Positions 24,609 through 32,267 of a DNA stretch of 64,000 bases are shown one piece after another. The translations under genes and the position numbers were made by a program. Each line of letters starts with the position of its first letter. The stretch's first letter is position 1. Source of the DNA: Actinernus sp. WN-2022 (Eukaryota > Cnidaria > Anthozoa > Actiniaria > Actinernidae); assembly GCA_030867875.1 (NCBI GenBank), contig JAOWCC010001634.1:101473321-101537320 (forward strand). The letters are read 5' to 3'. The notes beneath the pieces were generated by a model. The model searched no databases and was not told the DNA's origin. It saw nothing but the letters and a program-made list of their open reading frames with translations.

Positions 24609-27412
24609 GGTGGTAGTGGTGGTAGTGGTGGTGTAGTGGCAGTGGTAGCAGCGGTAGTGGTAGTAGTAGTAGCAAAAGTAGTAGTAGTGGTAGTCGTAGT
24701 AGTAGTGGTGGTGGTGGTAGTAGCAGCAGTAGTAGTAGTCAGTAGTAGCAGCAGCCAGCAGCAGTAGTAGTAGTGGACCGAAGAGTTACCCTATATAATC
24801 TATCGTTTTCCGGTTTCGTTCACATGACATGTTTGTTAGGGTAAAGTTCTTTCATCACTGGTCTGTTTTCCCGGGATTCCGCCAAATTTTACCGCGACTG
24901 TGAACGACTTTCGTTGGAATACATGTATGTCTTTTGGACTACCTAGCTAGATTGTGTTGAACACTTGTCTTGGTAACACTAACTGCTGCTTGTGGCGAGT
25001 TTGAACCAACAAATGGCAAAACAAGAGACTACAACACTGAAAAGCGCCAGTTAAACTGACTTAAAGACCCAGGCGATAAAAATATCGAGCTTTCCGCCCG
25101 CCAAGCATCGACTTCCCGCCATTTTGTTTATTTATTTAACGAGTGCGTGATGCTTAGCTAAGTAAACCATCCTTGGCGAGATTTAATGTAAACGAGAGTT
25201 ATCTTGTAACCTTTCTAGGGACAGATAGCGAGTCATGCATGCAATTCGAAAGATTTGTGTGTTATTTCTCATTGTCTCAGCTAGCAGGACGTGTGGCAAG
25301 TTTATTGAACCCTTAGTCCTCTAAATGGCATTTGTGAGGGACCGGTTGTTCAAAGAAACTGTAACTTTATCCCTAGGATAACGCTAACTTTTTACACCTT
25401 TTAAACATTTTTACCTCGCGTTAGCGAATTTAACCACCGGGCGGCGGTAAATCAAAATTATAGGTTGTTGTTTTCACGCCCGAATTCTAACTTGAAATAA
25501 AATGTAAGCCGCGCGGAGCTAGAGCTAAACTTTCGAACATTGTTTTTATTGGGCGAAATGTTTGATCGACATCAAACCGTTTCATCCAACAAACTTTGTC
25601 GGTTCAACATGGTGTAATATGGAGTACCAAACAGTCAATGCTGTACAACAAACACCAGTCGAATGGCCAATCGGAAATTATTTCCAGTGCTCGTAACTAT
25701 CTTAAGACAGCTGTGAATTTCAATACATTTCTGCTACATGCTGTGTTACAAGCCTCAACTGATCCTTTTGAATCTTCCAAACACACGGCTTTGAATCACA
25801 CACAATGCGGAAAGTACTTTAACTTTTCAGTCACATAAACTTGAGTGGGTTCATTAAAATTAATTCAATTGTATGAGTCATACGAGAAGGGGACCAATAT
25901 AATAAACATACGCGTATGATATAATCAGAAAACGCTTGGAAATAAATGAAAATACTAAAACAATCGTTAGCCAATTTGTTGAAAATAGCTTCAAAATGGC
26001 TTCACTAATTTTTATGGTTAGAATAGTTTATTGTTTTCAAAAACGTGAGACTTGATTCGATCAATTAAAGAGCTTCCCCGGCTTTCATCCGCGAGTTCAA
26101 TAAAACATACTGGACCAGAACTAAATATGTTCTCTATCGTCATATCGCACCCACAACATTAGTGTATTACGAAATCACAGAGAAATAGTTGTCATATTAT
26201 AAGGTGTCTGTAAAACAATAAACTTTTATTTGTCCATTGTAGGGCATTCAAACGCTTGCAAAAAAGCAGTTTGCGTATTAAAAACGAGATAACGAACTCA
26301 CATTATTTGAAGATTAGGTAATCCTTGAAATGAATTTGCTGGTAATGATGAAATCTGCGTCTTCGAGAAGTATCTAGAAAAGAGAGAAATAAATTAGTAT
26401 GATTTTCACCCGGTTATCAGCGCCGCAATGAAAAGGGGCTCGCTATGGAAATGTTAAGTTTAAGAAAATAATATAATTAATTTTAAAGCAAGAACATCTT
26501 TTAAAATGGAAAGTTTTGGGGTTTTGAACATGGGTAAATGCTTTTTATTAGCTAGAAACCTTGTCACATTCGACTCGTAAGTTTGTTCAGTGAACCGGTA
26601 AAATATCGAAGAAGTGACTAACATTTCTGAGCGTTGGTTTTTGGAGCGAACTATCTCAAAATTGCTTAAGGGCCATTCGATTTTTTAATAAACTAGCAAA
26701 TGTTTGTACAATGGCGCTTATGTGAATGCTTTTGCTTACTTTTAGCATTCTTTAAGAGTCCAATAGAGCGCATCAAAGACCCGACAATGGTAAACAAAGC
26801 GAGTGAATGATTTCAGAGTTTCTCAAAATGGCTGAACAGACTTAAAAGAAAATCACAATGAATCATCTACCCTGCAAAAGAAGCTCCAAGTTTGATTTGG
26901 AGTTCTCAAGCACATTGTTCAAATACTTCTGAACTGTTTCATGGACGACTGACAGTTTATTGTATCGATATTAGAATGACAAAGATAACAGTAGTTCACT
27001 TTCATCACGAGCCGCTTAATTGAATTTGCACATTGCACAGTGAAATCTAGCAGAGCTTTGGCACCAATTATGATTCTGTGAAAGTCAACAAGAAAGCCCG
27101 ATGCTGAAATATCTGTTTTAAAAAATCATAAAAGAACAAATGTACAACTTACAGTTCACCCGTATCCACTGGTATGTTACTTGGAATTGTTGTAAAATTC
27201 ACATCATTGCATTGAACGTATTTCACGGTATTTCGCTCTCCACATTGACAAGTACTCGGACAGCAAGAACCAGCGAAAATCTTGAATACCAAAACTAGTA
27301 GCAGTTCAAGGGTTCTCCAAGACTGGAGTTTAAGTCTTAGGTTTCTTGCCATTTCCTCAGAAGTGTTTTCCCTAACTGGAAGTGTAACTTGATCCCTTTT
27401 CAGTGTACACAC
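4002..27412 (-). CDS. LRR / mucin-stalk / single-pass membrane protein, 13 exons (whole gene)
   Basis: I rebuilt this gene by reading splice sites on the minus strand. The exons, 5' to 3' of the transcript, are 27153-27412, 26302-26373, 22687-22758, 22103-22174, 20154-20225, 19787-19858, 19274-19348, 16750-16821, 15754-15825, 12770-12927, 9279-9569, 5964-6386 and 4002-4137. Every junction is GT-AG. Phases run 2 through all LRR exons, then 1 after the LRR C-cap and both mucin exons, so the frame is continuous for about 616 codons. Domain order: signal peptide, Cys-rich LRRNT, eight LRRs, LRRCT, two Ser/Thr/Pro-rich segments, a TM helix and a basic cytoplasmic stub. This predicts a type I cell-surface protein with a ligand-binding LRR solenoid on an O-glycosylated stalk. 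The one-LRR-per-exon, phase-2 layout is known from LGR-type receptors and Slit-like genes. The ligand is unknown. The last donor may lead to a tail exon I did not find. Confidence 0.85.
4757..5215. repeat. Tandem repeat, unit about 95 bp, higher order about 190 bp
   Basis: Nearly five units carrying ATCAACTCCATCCTCCATGG and GCATGATAATCAAA. Alternating variants (CTATCCAT versus CGATCAAT; TCAGTGCAGG versus TCAGTACAGG) give a two-unit higher-order period. It lies in the intron between exons 12 and 13. Confidence 0.85.
5350..5640. repeat. Palindrome-rich element (GGTCCGTA motif)
   Basis: Repeated GGTCCGTACCGTACGTTATG-like motifs in both orientations across the stretch, suggesting an old foldback transposon. 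Boundaries unclear. Confidence 0.4.
5793..5875 (-). repeat. Degenerate tRNA-like SINE head
   Basis: The minus strand reads GATCGTGGGTTCGGTTGAG preceded by a GTTAGCTCGATG A-box-like segment, resembling the better preserved SINE at 18725-18938. Too diverged to be a tRNA gene. Confidence 0.45.
5964..6386 (-). CDS. Exon 12: mucin-like Ser-rich stalk, second part
   Basis: 423 nt, symmetric phase 1/1, acceptor CTACTTCAG, donor GTGCAG. The 141 residues are very rich in Ser and Thr (runs such as TSSSSSSAVS), with one NST sequon and ending GPTTGKKG. On DNA level it is full of GAT/ATC triplets, so slippage could change stalk length between individuals. Confidence 0.82.
6688..6745. repeat. Telomere-like degenerate CCTAA repeats
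   Basis: A short run of CCTAAAACC, CCTAACCCTAA and AAGCCTAACCCTAA variants. It resembles interstitial telomere-type (TTAGGG) sequence, now degenerate, inside an intron. Confidence 0.5.
6780..7690. other. Intronic noncoding stretch
   Basis: Part of the intron between exons 11 and 12. I see no exon with fitting phase and no clear repeat. Confidence 0.4.
7697..7947. mobile_element. TA-type MITE family C, copy 1
   Basis: Ends GAGCGGTTTTCAGTTGAGTG and CACTCAATTGAAATCCGCTC. The internal AAACCAAACGCAAATT motif appears in both orientations. Further copies at 9795, 21794 and 29145. Confidence 0.75.
8804..9172. repeat. Minisatellite of about 45 bp with a CCAAT box in each unit
   Basis: About eight units of GGGAACCAATCAGAAAGCTC followed by GATAGCTAATAGCCTAGTAG. 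Units differ by point changes (CCAATCAG versus CTATCAG). It ends about 110 bp from exon 11 on its transcript-downstream (3') side. Confidence 0.88.
9279..9569 (-). CDS. Exon 11: mucin-like Ser/Thr/Pro stalk, first part
   Basis: 291 nt, symmetric phase 1/1, acceptor TCTTCTCCAG, donor GTGAAT. The roughly 97 residues are dominated by Thr, Ser and Pro (for example HTTTSTTTRTSMTSSS), as expected for an O-glycosylated stalk. The exon can be skipped or duplicated without a frame change. A MITE ends 16 nt upstream of the acceptor. Confidence 0.82.
9586..9784. mobile_element. MITE family D, copy 1, next to exon 11 acceptor
   Basis: Perfect ends AGAGCAGATTTCGTATGAGT and complement, flanked by GTT on both sides (9583-9585 and 9785-9787), a possible 3-bp target duplication. 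A second copy is at 22420-22616. Confidence 0.8.
9795..10104. mobile_element. TA-type MITE family C, copy 2
   Basis: GCCGTTTTCGATTGAATG at the left and CATTCAACCTAAAACCGC at the right, with internal CAATGAGCCAATAACGAAC as in other members. Confidence 0.6.
10793..10925. mobile_element. Foldback MITE
   Basis: Arms GATTTTGAGGCGCCGACACC and TCGGCGTCTCAAAATC enclose a second inverted pair (CGGCCAGTTGG and CCAACTGGCCG). A related half-copy lies at about 10168-10210. Confidence 0.65.
11538..12268. repeat. GTT/CTT satellite with higher-order period near 165 bp
   Basis: About 730 bp of GTT repeats broken by CTTTTACTTA. The block ACTTACTTATGTTGTTGTTC recurs near 11741, 11908 and 12070, so a longer unit has been multiplied. 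The long frames reading Val/Leu/Cys runs here are not genes. Confidence 0.85.
12558..12722. mobile_element. Inverted-repeat MITE
   Basis: TAAGTAATCATACGGTTTTC at the left and GAAACCGTATAATTACCTA at the right, with internal TGCAATTTGGGATTAA and its complement. Confidence 0.65.
12770..12927 (-). CDS. Exon 10: LRRCT cap
   Basis: 158 nt, acceptor CTATTCAG, donor GTTAGT, entering in phase 2 and leaving in phase 1. It encodes RISGNPLVCVSSLQWLQTWA and continues to DVTCRTVGG. The NPxxC...LxWLxxW pattern is the LRR C-terminal cap. A canonical LRRCT starts CxC and has four Cys. Only two are visible here, so the disulfide pattern is reduced. It ends NST, a potential N-glycosylation site. Confidence 0.85.
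13015..13125. repeat. Short tandem repeat (CCGTAACCGTA)
   Basis: Three imperfect units of CGTAGCCTTACCGTAACCGT. Intronic. Confidence 0.65.
13272..13745 (-). pseudogene. LINE 3' fragment, RT C-terminus
   Basis: The minus strand reads THYGLRSLQYTGSKLWNSIP, then SFRKNIKRSV, the usual C-terminal motif of cnidarian LINE reverse transcriptases. It ends in an (ATG)n tail at 13276-13295. 5'-truncated. Confidence 0.75.
14895..15744. repeat. 58-bp satellite, about 15 copies, G-quadruplex-prone
   Basis: Near-identical units holding GGTTAATCATTAATTACACA and GGGAGGGGTGGGTGG. Few variants exist (ACGG/ATGG; ATTAAGATTAC), so spread was recent. The G-run cluster on the plus strand fits a G-quadruplex pattern in each unit. 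The array ends 8 nt from the donor of exon 9. Confidence 0.93.
15754..15825 (-). CDS. Exon 9: LRR 8 (72 nt), satellite begins 8 nt past its donor
   Basis: 72 nt, acceptor TTTTTTAG, donor GTAAGT, phase 2/2. It encodes RLNNNSFTTIPVQARELFNK and then IGE. The intron after it keeps about 10 nt and then becomes the 58-bp satellite, so only the core donor separates coding sequence from the array. Confidence 0.86.
16050..16215. mobile_element. Foldback MITE family E, copy 1
   Basis: TGCTTCACTCGTCACGCATA and GTGCGTGACAAGTGAAGC as inverted ends around GAGGCTCCG and its complement. The right end is triplicated (AAGTGCGTGACAAGTGAAG). A second copy lies at about 23070-23212. Confidence 0.7.
16750..16821 (-). 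CDS. Exon 8: LRR 7 (72 nt)
   Basis: 72 nt, acceptor TTCCTTTCAG, donor GTAAGT, phase 2/2. It encodes NLENNKLTSRALEHLTNMSA and then LFE. The C-terminal half departs slightly from consensus (no LPxxxF), as is common near the end of an LRR domain. Confidence 0.86.
16990..17215 (+). repeat. tRNA-derived SINE (family 1), copy 1
   Basis: Shares AAGCGCTTCGCCTCTCAC, CTCCGGTTTTCC and TGACTTTGATCAGCCC with copies at 47374 and 51985. The pol III B-box area has become a 31-nt hairpin (17025-17055). Confidence 0.75.
18076..18652. mobile_element. Inverted-repeat element of 577 bp
   Basis: Ends ACCTTATTATAGGAAATTAA and the complement TTAATTTCCTATAATAAGGT are perfect over about 30 bp. The inner part repeats TTAACGCGAATTTT several times. 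Confidence 0.78.
18725..18938 (-). repeat. tRNA-derived SINE (family 2)
   Basis: On the minus strand the head reads GGATAGCTCAGTCGTTAGAG (A box) and GGGTTCAAACCCC (B box), followed by a non-tRNA body (ACTCAGGGTCTTAAAAATAA). The head folds as a tRNA-like cloverleaf, but it continues into a SINE body, so I do not call a tRNA gene. Confidence 0.8.
19274..19348 (-). CDS. Exon 7: LRR 6 (75 nt, one residue longer)
   Basis: The only LRR exon of 75 nt, with an acceptor ending TCTCCTCAG, donor GTAAGT and phase 2/2. It encodes YLGGNKIAHIEDGALSSMTL and then SLMI. The extra codon preserves frame and is expected to fall in the convex side of the solenoid. Confidence 0.87.
19787..19858 (-). CDS. Exon 6: LRR 5 (72 nt)
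   Basis: 72 nt, acceptor GGTATTTTAG, donor GTAAGT, phase 2/2. It encodes YVNSNRLTAIPSDLLKRQTS and then LMF. It matches the LRR consensus at every Leu/Ile ladder position. Confidence 0.87.
20154..20225 (-). CDS. Exon 5: LRR 4 (72 nt)
   Basis: 72 nt, acceptor ATATCTATAG, donor GTGAGT, phase 2/2. It encodes NLNNNELQELPNGLFTNTVK and then LQY, with the LxxNxL and LPxGLF signatures of a typical extracellular LRR. Confidence 0.88.
21228..21550. mobile_element. MITE family F (CACGTG hairpin), copy 1
   Basis: Contains the perfect palindrome ATCTTCACACGTGAAGAT, plus a second inverted pair (GTGTTGATGAGTATCTTAC and complement). Copies at 28845-29134 and 45100-45418. Confidence 0.75.
21602..22066. mobile_element. 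MITE family B, occupied copy
   Basis: Same body as 1384-1660 (CACGTGGTTGTACTGG; TTTCCCATGGGATCACGAGC) but interrupted at GAAGTGATA by a family C MITE. The two halves join exactly when the insert is removed. Confidence 0.8.
21794..22048. mobile_element. TA-type MITE family C, copy 3, nested
   Basis: Ends GAGCGGATTTCAATTGAGTG and ACTCAATTGAAAACCGCTC, flanked by TA on both sides. The empty site at 1625-1632 has a single set, which proves a TA target duplication and suggests Tc1/mariner-type mobilisation. Confidence 0.85.
22103..22174 (-). CDS. Exon 4: LRR 3 (72 nt)
   Basis: 72 nt, acceptor ATTTTTCAG, donor GTAAGT, phase 2/2. It encodes TLLNNKLSSLPSNLLDDLVN and then LES. The transcript-downstream (3') flank is a nested MITE pair ending only about 40 bp away, so the coding exon is a conserved island in transposon debris. 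Confidence 0.87.
22420..22616. mobile_element. MITE family D, copy 2
   Basis: AGAACAGATTTCGTATGAGT and its complement at the ends, internal GCATGCCGTGACGTTGAAAT as in the copy at 9586. Confidence 0.78.
22687..22758 (-). CDS. Exon 3: LRR 2 (72 nt)
   Basis: 72 nt, acceptor CTCTTGCAG, donor GTGAGT, phase 2/2. It encodes EISNNHIENITDGIFSGLTK and then LKA. The first codon is completed across the junction as Ile. The NNHI motif is the typical LRR Asn position. The sequence NIT is a potential N-glycosylation site. Confidence 0.88.
22960..23012. repeat. Degenerate TTAGGG-like run
   Basis: GGTTAGGGTAAGTTTTATGG followed by GGGTTAGGGTTTGTGTTAG. Telomere-like, short, intronic. Confidence 0.45.
23070..23212. 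mobile_element. Foldback MITE family E, copy 2
   Basis: CTTTACTTGTCACGCACAAA and TTTGTGCGTGACAAG arms, with GAGGCTACGGGGTA and its complement inside. Confidence 0.65.
24139..24370. repeat. Pure TTAGTA hexanucleotide array, about 38 units
   Basis: Uninterrupted AGTATT units. It decodes as Val-Leu in one frame only by chance. Situated in the large intron between exons 2 and 3. Confidence 0.95.
24371..24772. repeat. AGT/AGC trinucleotide repeat region
   Basis: Imperfect AGT, AGC and GGT triplets over 400 bp following the hexanucleotide array, with AGCAGCAGCAGCAGT stretches. Likely length-variable. Confidence 0.9.
24773..26301. other. Intronic stretch without recognised features
   Basis: Between the triplet array and exon 2. 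I see no fitting LRR exon and no clear inverted repeat. One 80-residue open frame on the plus strand (25596-25838) has no recognisable motif. Confidence 0.4.
26302..26373 (-). CDS. Exon 2: LRR 1 (72 nt)
   Basis: Exactly 72 nt, between an acceptor ending TTTTCTAG and donor GTGAGT, phase 2 on both sides. It encodes YFSKTQISSLPANSFQGLP and then NLQ, a textbook 24-residue LRR with the Leu/Ile ladder and a Phe in the convex part. Confidence 0.88.
27153..27412 (-). CDS. Exon 1: signal peptide and LRRNT cap
   Basis: The open frame starts with ATG at 27412. A second in-frame ATG at 27352 (residues MARNLRLKLQ...) gives a more conventional signal peptide, with a hydrophobic core LELLLVLVFKIFAG, and may be the true start. 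The signal is followed by a CPxxCxC cluster (CCPSTCQCGERN) and VQC, the pattern of an LRR N-terminal cap, and then TTIPSNIP, the usual lead into the first repeat. The exon ends GAACT before GTAAGT, a consensus donor, in phase 2. An in-frame TAA lies directly across the donor, so unspliced RNA would terminate there. Confidence 0.85.
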
Positions 27413-28844
27413 TCGGTTAGCGTTTGACAGAACTGAAAGCCGAATGTGAACTCAAATATTGACTGACGCATGCGCAAGTTTCATTGTCGAGGCCGGAAAA
27501 TCATTAACTTTGATACAAAGGAAGAAAACGGGAGTTTTTCAAGACCGGAAATACTGCGAAAGTCTAGACGAGTTTGCATTATTCAGCTTTAAAACTTCCA
27601 GAGGCCGAATCTCTATTGTGTGTTGCTCTGCGTGTCGATTTGAATCCCCTTATGTGCTTGGCATACTATATCATGTAATTAGCTCTTTATATGTGCAAAT
27701 TGAAGGTGTTTTATCTTTGATATATATCTTTTCCACAACTGAATGTACAGATTTCATTAGCGAGTTTATGAGAATTTGTTTGCCAAGCCACCATGAGTGC
27801 TAGAAGAGGTTCGAAGATTGTGCAGGTACAATTAATGCTGGGATTTGATTATTTTCTCCCATGATCAGACACGCTTGAGTTGAAAAAGAATTGAAGAACA
27901 ACAAAGTAAGTGGTGTATCAGTGCTGTTTTTCGTTGTTCAAATGATCACCGTTCAAATTATAAAACTACAACAGGCTCTGTAGGGTCAGAAGTCCTGGAA
28001 GGGTTTATATTGCACAGGTGGTTCAGCATATAAGAACATTTTTTTCTAGAGGTCTTGAACTGGCGGACAAAAACCGGACTCTACCTCCCACAAAAGTGGT
28101 TAAGTTTCGAGCATTGAAGATATTTGTTAACTCGTACTTCGTTTTATTTTCAAATCACTCATATAAATAAAACATATTCAGTGTCATGGTCACTTGCTGA
28201 GTAATACAAATCCACTGTGAGCAATCTGTATTGTAAAAAAAACAAATAGTTCTGAAGCCAACCACTCACTGAATCAGAGCACTAGATTGCTTGGATTCCG
28301 AACGAAGAGAAAAACGAACAATATCTGTGAGGTAGGTATTTAGGTTAAAACAATGTTAACAAACGTGTGCAGTGACGTCAGAGTCATTAGTAACAATGAC
28401 GCAATCGACCTCAAAACGTGATTAATCTAACCAATCCTCTTTGATATTTGCTAACTGGTTGGGCATACATGTTTCAGCATTGTTGGAAAATTCCATTCCG
28501 AATTAATAACGTTTCGGCGTAATTTCTCTAATAAGAAATTAACATTGCGGTAGTCACCTAGCATTCCTCACTTTTATGACTTCTCAAATATGACGTCTAC
28601 AAGGCTACAGACCCTTCAAATATCACTTTTATTACTCCAATCTGGTGAAATTGATATTTTCAACAGAGCGGTCAGTTTCGAGAAAAAAGAAGATTTGGTA
28701 GTTTTAAGGGATGAAATTACAAGGGATAAGAAAAGTAATTTTTCTATTTTGACTGATGTAAGACAGATCCCGTAGGTTTCAGCAAATTAACATGTGCAAA
28801 CTTTCAAGCCATGAAATAGCTTGCTGAGCACACGTACCTTTTTA
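27413..28844. other. Upstream region of the LRR gene
   Basis: No gene recognised. It holds the likely promoter. GCATGCGCAAG near 27469-27479 resembles an NRF-1 site about 60 bp upstream of the first ATG. No TATA box placed convincingly. Confidence 0.35.
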
Positions 28845-29134
28845 ATATATGATTATCGATGAAATACCAGTGTATATTTCTTTCTAAAAAGTGATATATT
28901 CACACGTGAAGATATCACTTCTGAAAATATGACTTGCTTTCAAAGACTTCTAGCCTTTTTAGTAAGAGATGGTATTTCATCGATAGTTATATATTAAACA
29001 GAACATTACATGGGCGCTTGGAGAAACGGATTTTATCTTTGAGTGTTGATGAAGTATCTTACTCGTTCGCTGCGCTCACTCGTAAGATATTTCATCAACA
29101 CTCGAAGATAAAAGCGTCCATGTAATATCCTCTA
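28845..29134. mobile_element. MITE family F, copy 2
   Basis: Same order of motifs as 21228-21550: ACCAGTGTATATTTCTTTCT, CACACGTGAAGATATCAC, then GAGTGTTGATGAAGTATC and its complement. Confidence 0.75.
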
Positions 29135-29144
29135 TATATGGTTA

Positions 29145-29449
29145 GAGTGGATTTCGATTGAGTGTTGAGAGCAATCCGTGATTGCTTTGGTTTTGCGTTT
29201 GCTCAGTTTTCCTATTGGCTGTGAAAATGTTTTGTTATTATCAGCCAATCAAGTGCTAAACTAAAACAAGACGTGTTTTGGTCCATCACGCCATCCATGT
29301 TTGCGTTTACTTTTCCTCGTGATTGGCTCAAGTAAAACCAATCGTGAATTACTTCAGTTCGTGTTTGGCTCATTGTGTTTTTACTTGCTCGTGATTGGTT
29401 CTGTGATCGGGTTTTGGTTTTACGCCGGACACTCAATCGAAAACCGCTC
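29145..29449. mobile_element. TA-type MITE family C, copy 4
   Basis: Ends GAGTGGATTTCGATTGAGTG and CACTCAATCGAAAACCGCTC, flanked by TA on both sides. Directly adjoins family F copy 2. Confidence 0.8.
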
Positions 29450-29452
29450 TAT

Positions 29453-30480
29453 CACTTGTATCAGGTAGCAGTCAAATGGTTTCCCGTTTTCTAAACTGAC
29501 TCGAGAGTTTACTATACGGGAGACGATCTGTGCTCTTAGACGAGATTTATAGCCCGGTTAAAATCTAATTTTAGACTTGTTTAAACAGAATACGTTTAAA
29601 ATACCTCAGCGACTATTTAAGTGGTTTTCCACTTGCCATAAACTCCCTAATAGTTTACAGCAAGACTACAATATATATATATATAATATACGCTCTTTTA
29701 CGGTTCCACTGCCAGATTTGAAGCGCTAACCTATTAGGATCTAAATTTAGACCGGTAAACTCTTCGAGTATGGGATTTCCTTTATTGCCTTTATGAGAAA
29801 AAGAGGATTAGGCCAGGAATTTCCTTTTCACCGAAGTGATATTACTTGTTAGGAATGTCGGGCGAAGCATGGGAGGCCCGAGGGAACCAAAACTTCCTAA
29901 TAGTTACCACGGGAACATAAAAACAATGCTATGATGTCCAATATCTTTGTACTGTATATTTATATCACATTTGACCAGAATAATATTTTCCAAATTTTGA
30001 CTTTATCTAGAAAGTTAGCTTTCGGCCCCAAAACCGATCACAACCGAATTTTACCGAAGCTCATCGGAATGAAACTTGCCGAAACATTTCAGTCGATTTC
30101 TCAGTCAGATTCTTTACCGATTATCTAGTACAAATGACTGAAAACTAAATCGGATCAAGAAATGTTTTTCTGTTATTATTGAGTTATTTTAACTGGATCG
30201 GTGATATGAAATCAAGAGCTCATAACCAAGAGCGTCCATCCTCGTTCCCCGGGGTCTCTACGCGCCTAATCCAAGATGACTGGTGGGATTCGGTCGCTGA
30301 TTGGCTAGTCGTTTCGCACGCGCTGATTAGAGAATTTCAAAATTCGAAATTCAGTCCCAGAAGAGAGCTATCAAAGGCGGCCCAGTCCAAACCAAGATAA
30401 TAATCGGATACTGGTTCGACGCAGAATGCAATCAGGACAAAGAACATCTAAAATCACTTGGACGAAATTTGTGCAATTGG
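29453..30480. other. Noncoding stretch
   Basis: No gene or clear repeat recognised apart from a short TATATA run near 29671. Confidence 0.35.
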
Positions 30481-30562
30481 ACCCAAATAATTAACAATTA
30501 TTCACCGAAGTGGAGGTGAATAGTGGTGGATATTTACCGAGCCGCTTCGGCGAATAATTGTT

Positions 30563-30751
30563 TTAGTATATACCACACAACAGGTGAATAGCCAGCACCA
30601 TGCAAATAGTTAAATTATTTTCTGTCATATAGACAAAAACTCGCGCGAGGCGATCGCTGCTTCGCTCGGAGGTGAATATGAAATCATATTCACTGTTTGA
30701 GTAGCCAATCAGAGCGCGCGAAAAGTGATATTCACTGGTGTGGTATATACT
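30563..30751. mobile_element. Inverted-repeat MITE
   Basis: TTAGTATATACCACACAACA and TGGTGTGGTATATACTAA ends with GTGAATA and TATTCAC inside. It sits directly before LINE sequence. Confidence 0.7.
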
Positions 30752-31207
30752 AATCAAAAATATCTTAACATGCAGCAACGAATAAATCAAATTGATCCGG
30801 GCAATCCGCAAAACGCTTGGAAACAAATTGAAAAACGTTTTAACTTTAACAAAAAACGGGGGCGTAACTCGTATCCAATTGACATAGGTGATTTCCTCAA
30901 GCACTTTAAACATAAAAAAAACAACGAAAAACACGATGTAATCAACGTACACGTAGATACTGGATGCGAAAACACGCTCGTCCATGACAGCGATCAGCAA
31001 TTAAGAAATTGAAAGTCTATAATTCTCCGGGCAAGGACAATATACTAAATGAAGCAGTTAAATATGGCAAAGATCAATTAACACCGTTCTTAAAGCAACT
31101 ATTTAACGCAATACTGAACTCCGGCGAGTTCCCGCAAGAATGGAGTACAGCGTTCATCGTGCCTATCAACAAAAAGGTGACAAATCTGTCACTGACAATC
31201 ACAGGCC

Positions 31208-31505
31208 GCCCAGGCTACAGGTTTGTGGCAGTCAGCCTTTATATTACATTGGTTATTACATACTACATTCGTAGTAATTTAGAAATCCTTTTGAATGTAC
31301 GAATAAACATACCTATTTGCTTCCACGCTGTTAATTTCTTGTGTTATTTCTTCATTTGGGGGCGCTATCCTAGAGAGAGAGAGAGAGAGAGTTGTGGAGG
31401 GTATGTTTATTCGTACATTCAAAAGGATTTCTAAATTACTACGAATGTAGTATGTAATAACCAATGTAATATAAAGGCTGACTGCCACAAACCTGTAGCC
31501 TGGGC
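31208..31505. mobile_element. Foldback element with about 107-bp perfect arms
   Basis: The left arm from GCCCAGGCTACAGGTTTGTG to AATAAACATACC and the right arm are exact complements by eye. The loop is about 85 bp with a GA dinucleotide run. It lies inside LINE coding sequence, so it is younger than the LINE copy. Confidence 0.88.
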
Positions 31506-32267
31506 TGCCTGCATTGTGACAATTACCGCGGAATCTCGCTGCTCTCTTCCCTTGGTAAACTATTTACCTCCATACTCAACACTAGGCTTTATGATTATCT
31601 AATAGACACTGAAAGGGATCCTCAAACGGGAACAAGGCGGCTTTAGAAAACATCATAGTATGGTAGACAGTATGTTCATACTGACAACCAGTTTGATTGA
31701 AAAATACGTAAAGCTAAACCATGTAAGAAAAACAACCTCCTCTCTGGATGTTTCGTAGATTTTAGGAAAGCGTTTGATAGCATACCAAGAGACAAACTCT
31801 TTGAGAAAGGTAGGAAAATCGGAATAACGGGTAACTTCTATTCAATATTACGATCGATATACTCAAAAGACTCTGCCACTGTTAAAGTCGGAAATTCAAT
31901 TACTGAAGAATTCCCATGTGAAATAGGAATAAAACAAGGTTGCATCATGCTAAGCCCCACCCTCTTCAATATATTTTTATGTGACCTTTCCGAGTTCATT
32001 GATCAAACAAAAGGAGCAGATTTTGTGGAGCTAAAAAATAAGAAAATTAGCTGTCTGGCATACGCGGACGATTTAGTTATATTTTGCGATCCAGGTCTGC
32101 TAAGGTGATAACTTTGCTGTAATGACATGAAGCTATACTTTGTAAGTGTAAAAGAATAGGCTTAAAGAATATTCCATCACCTCGATCTGAATTGAGGAAT
32201 ATATTATCGACCAAGAAAACAAAATCACAAGAGCAAAGTTACTTAAGTTACAGTATGTTGCCCTAAT

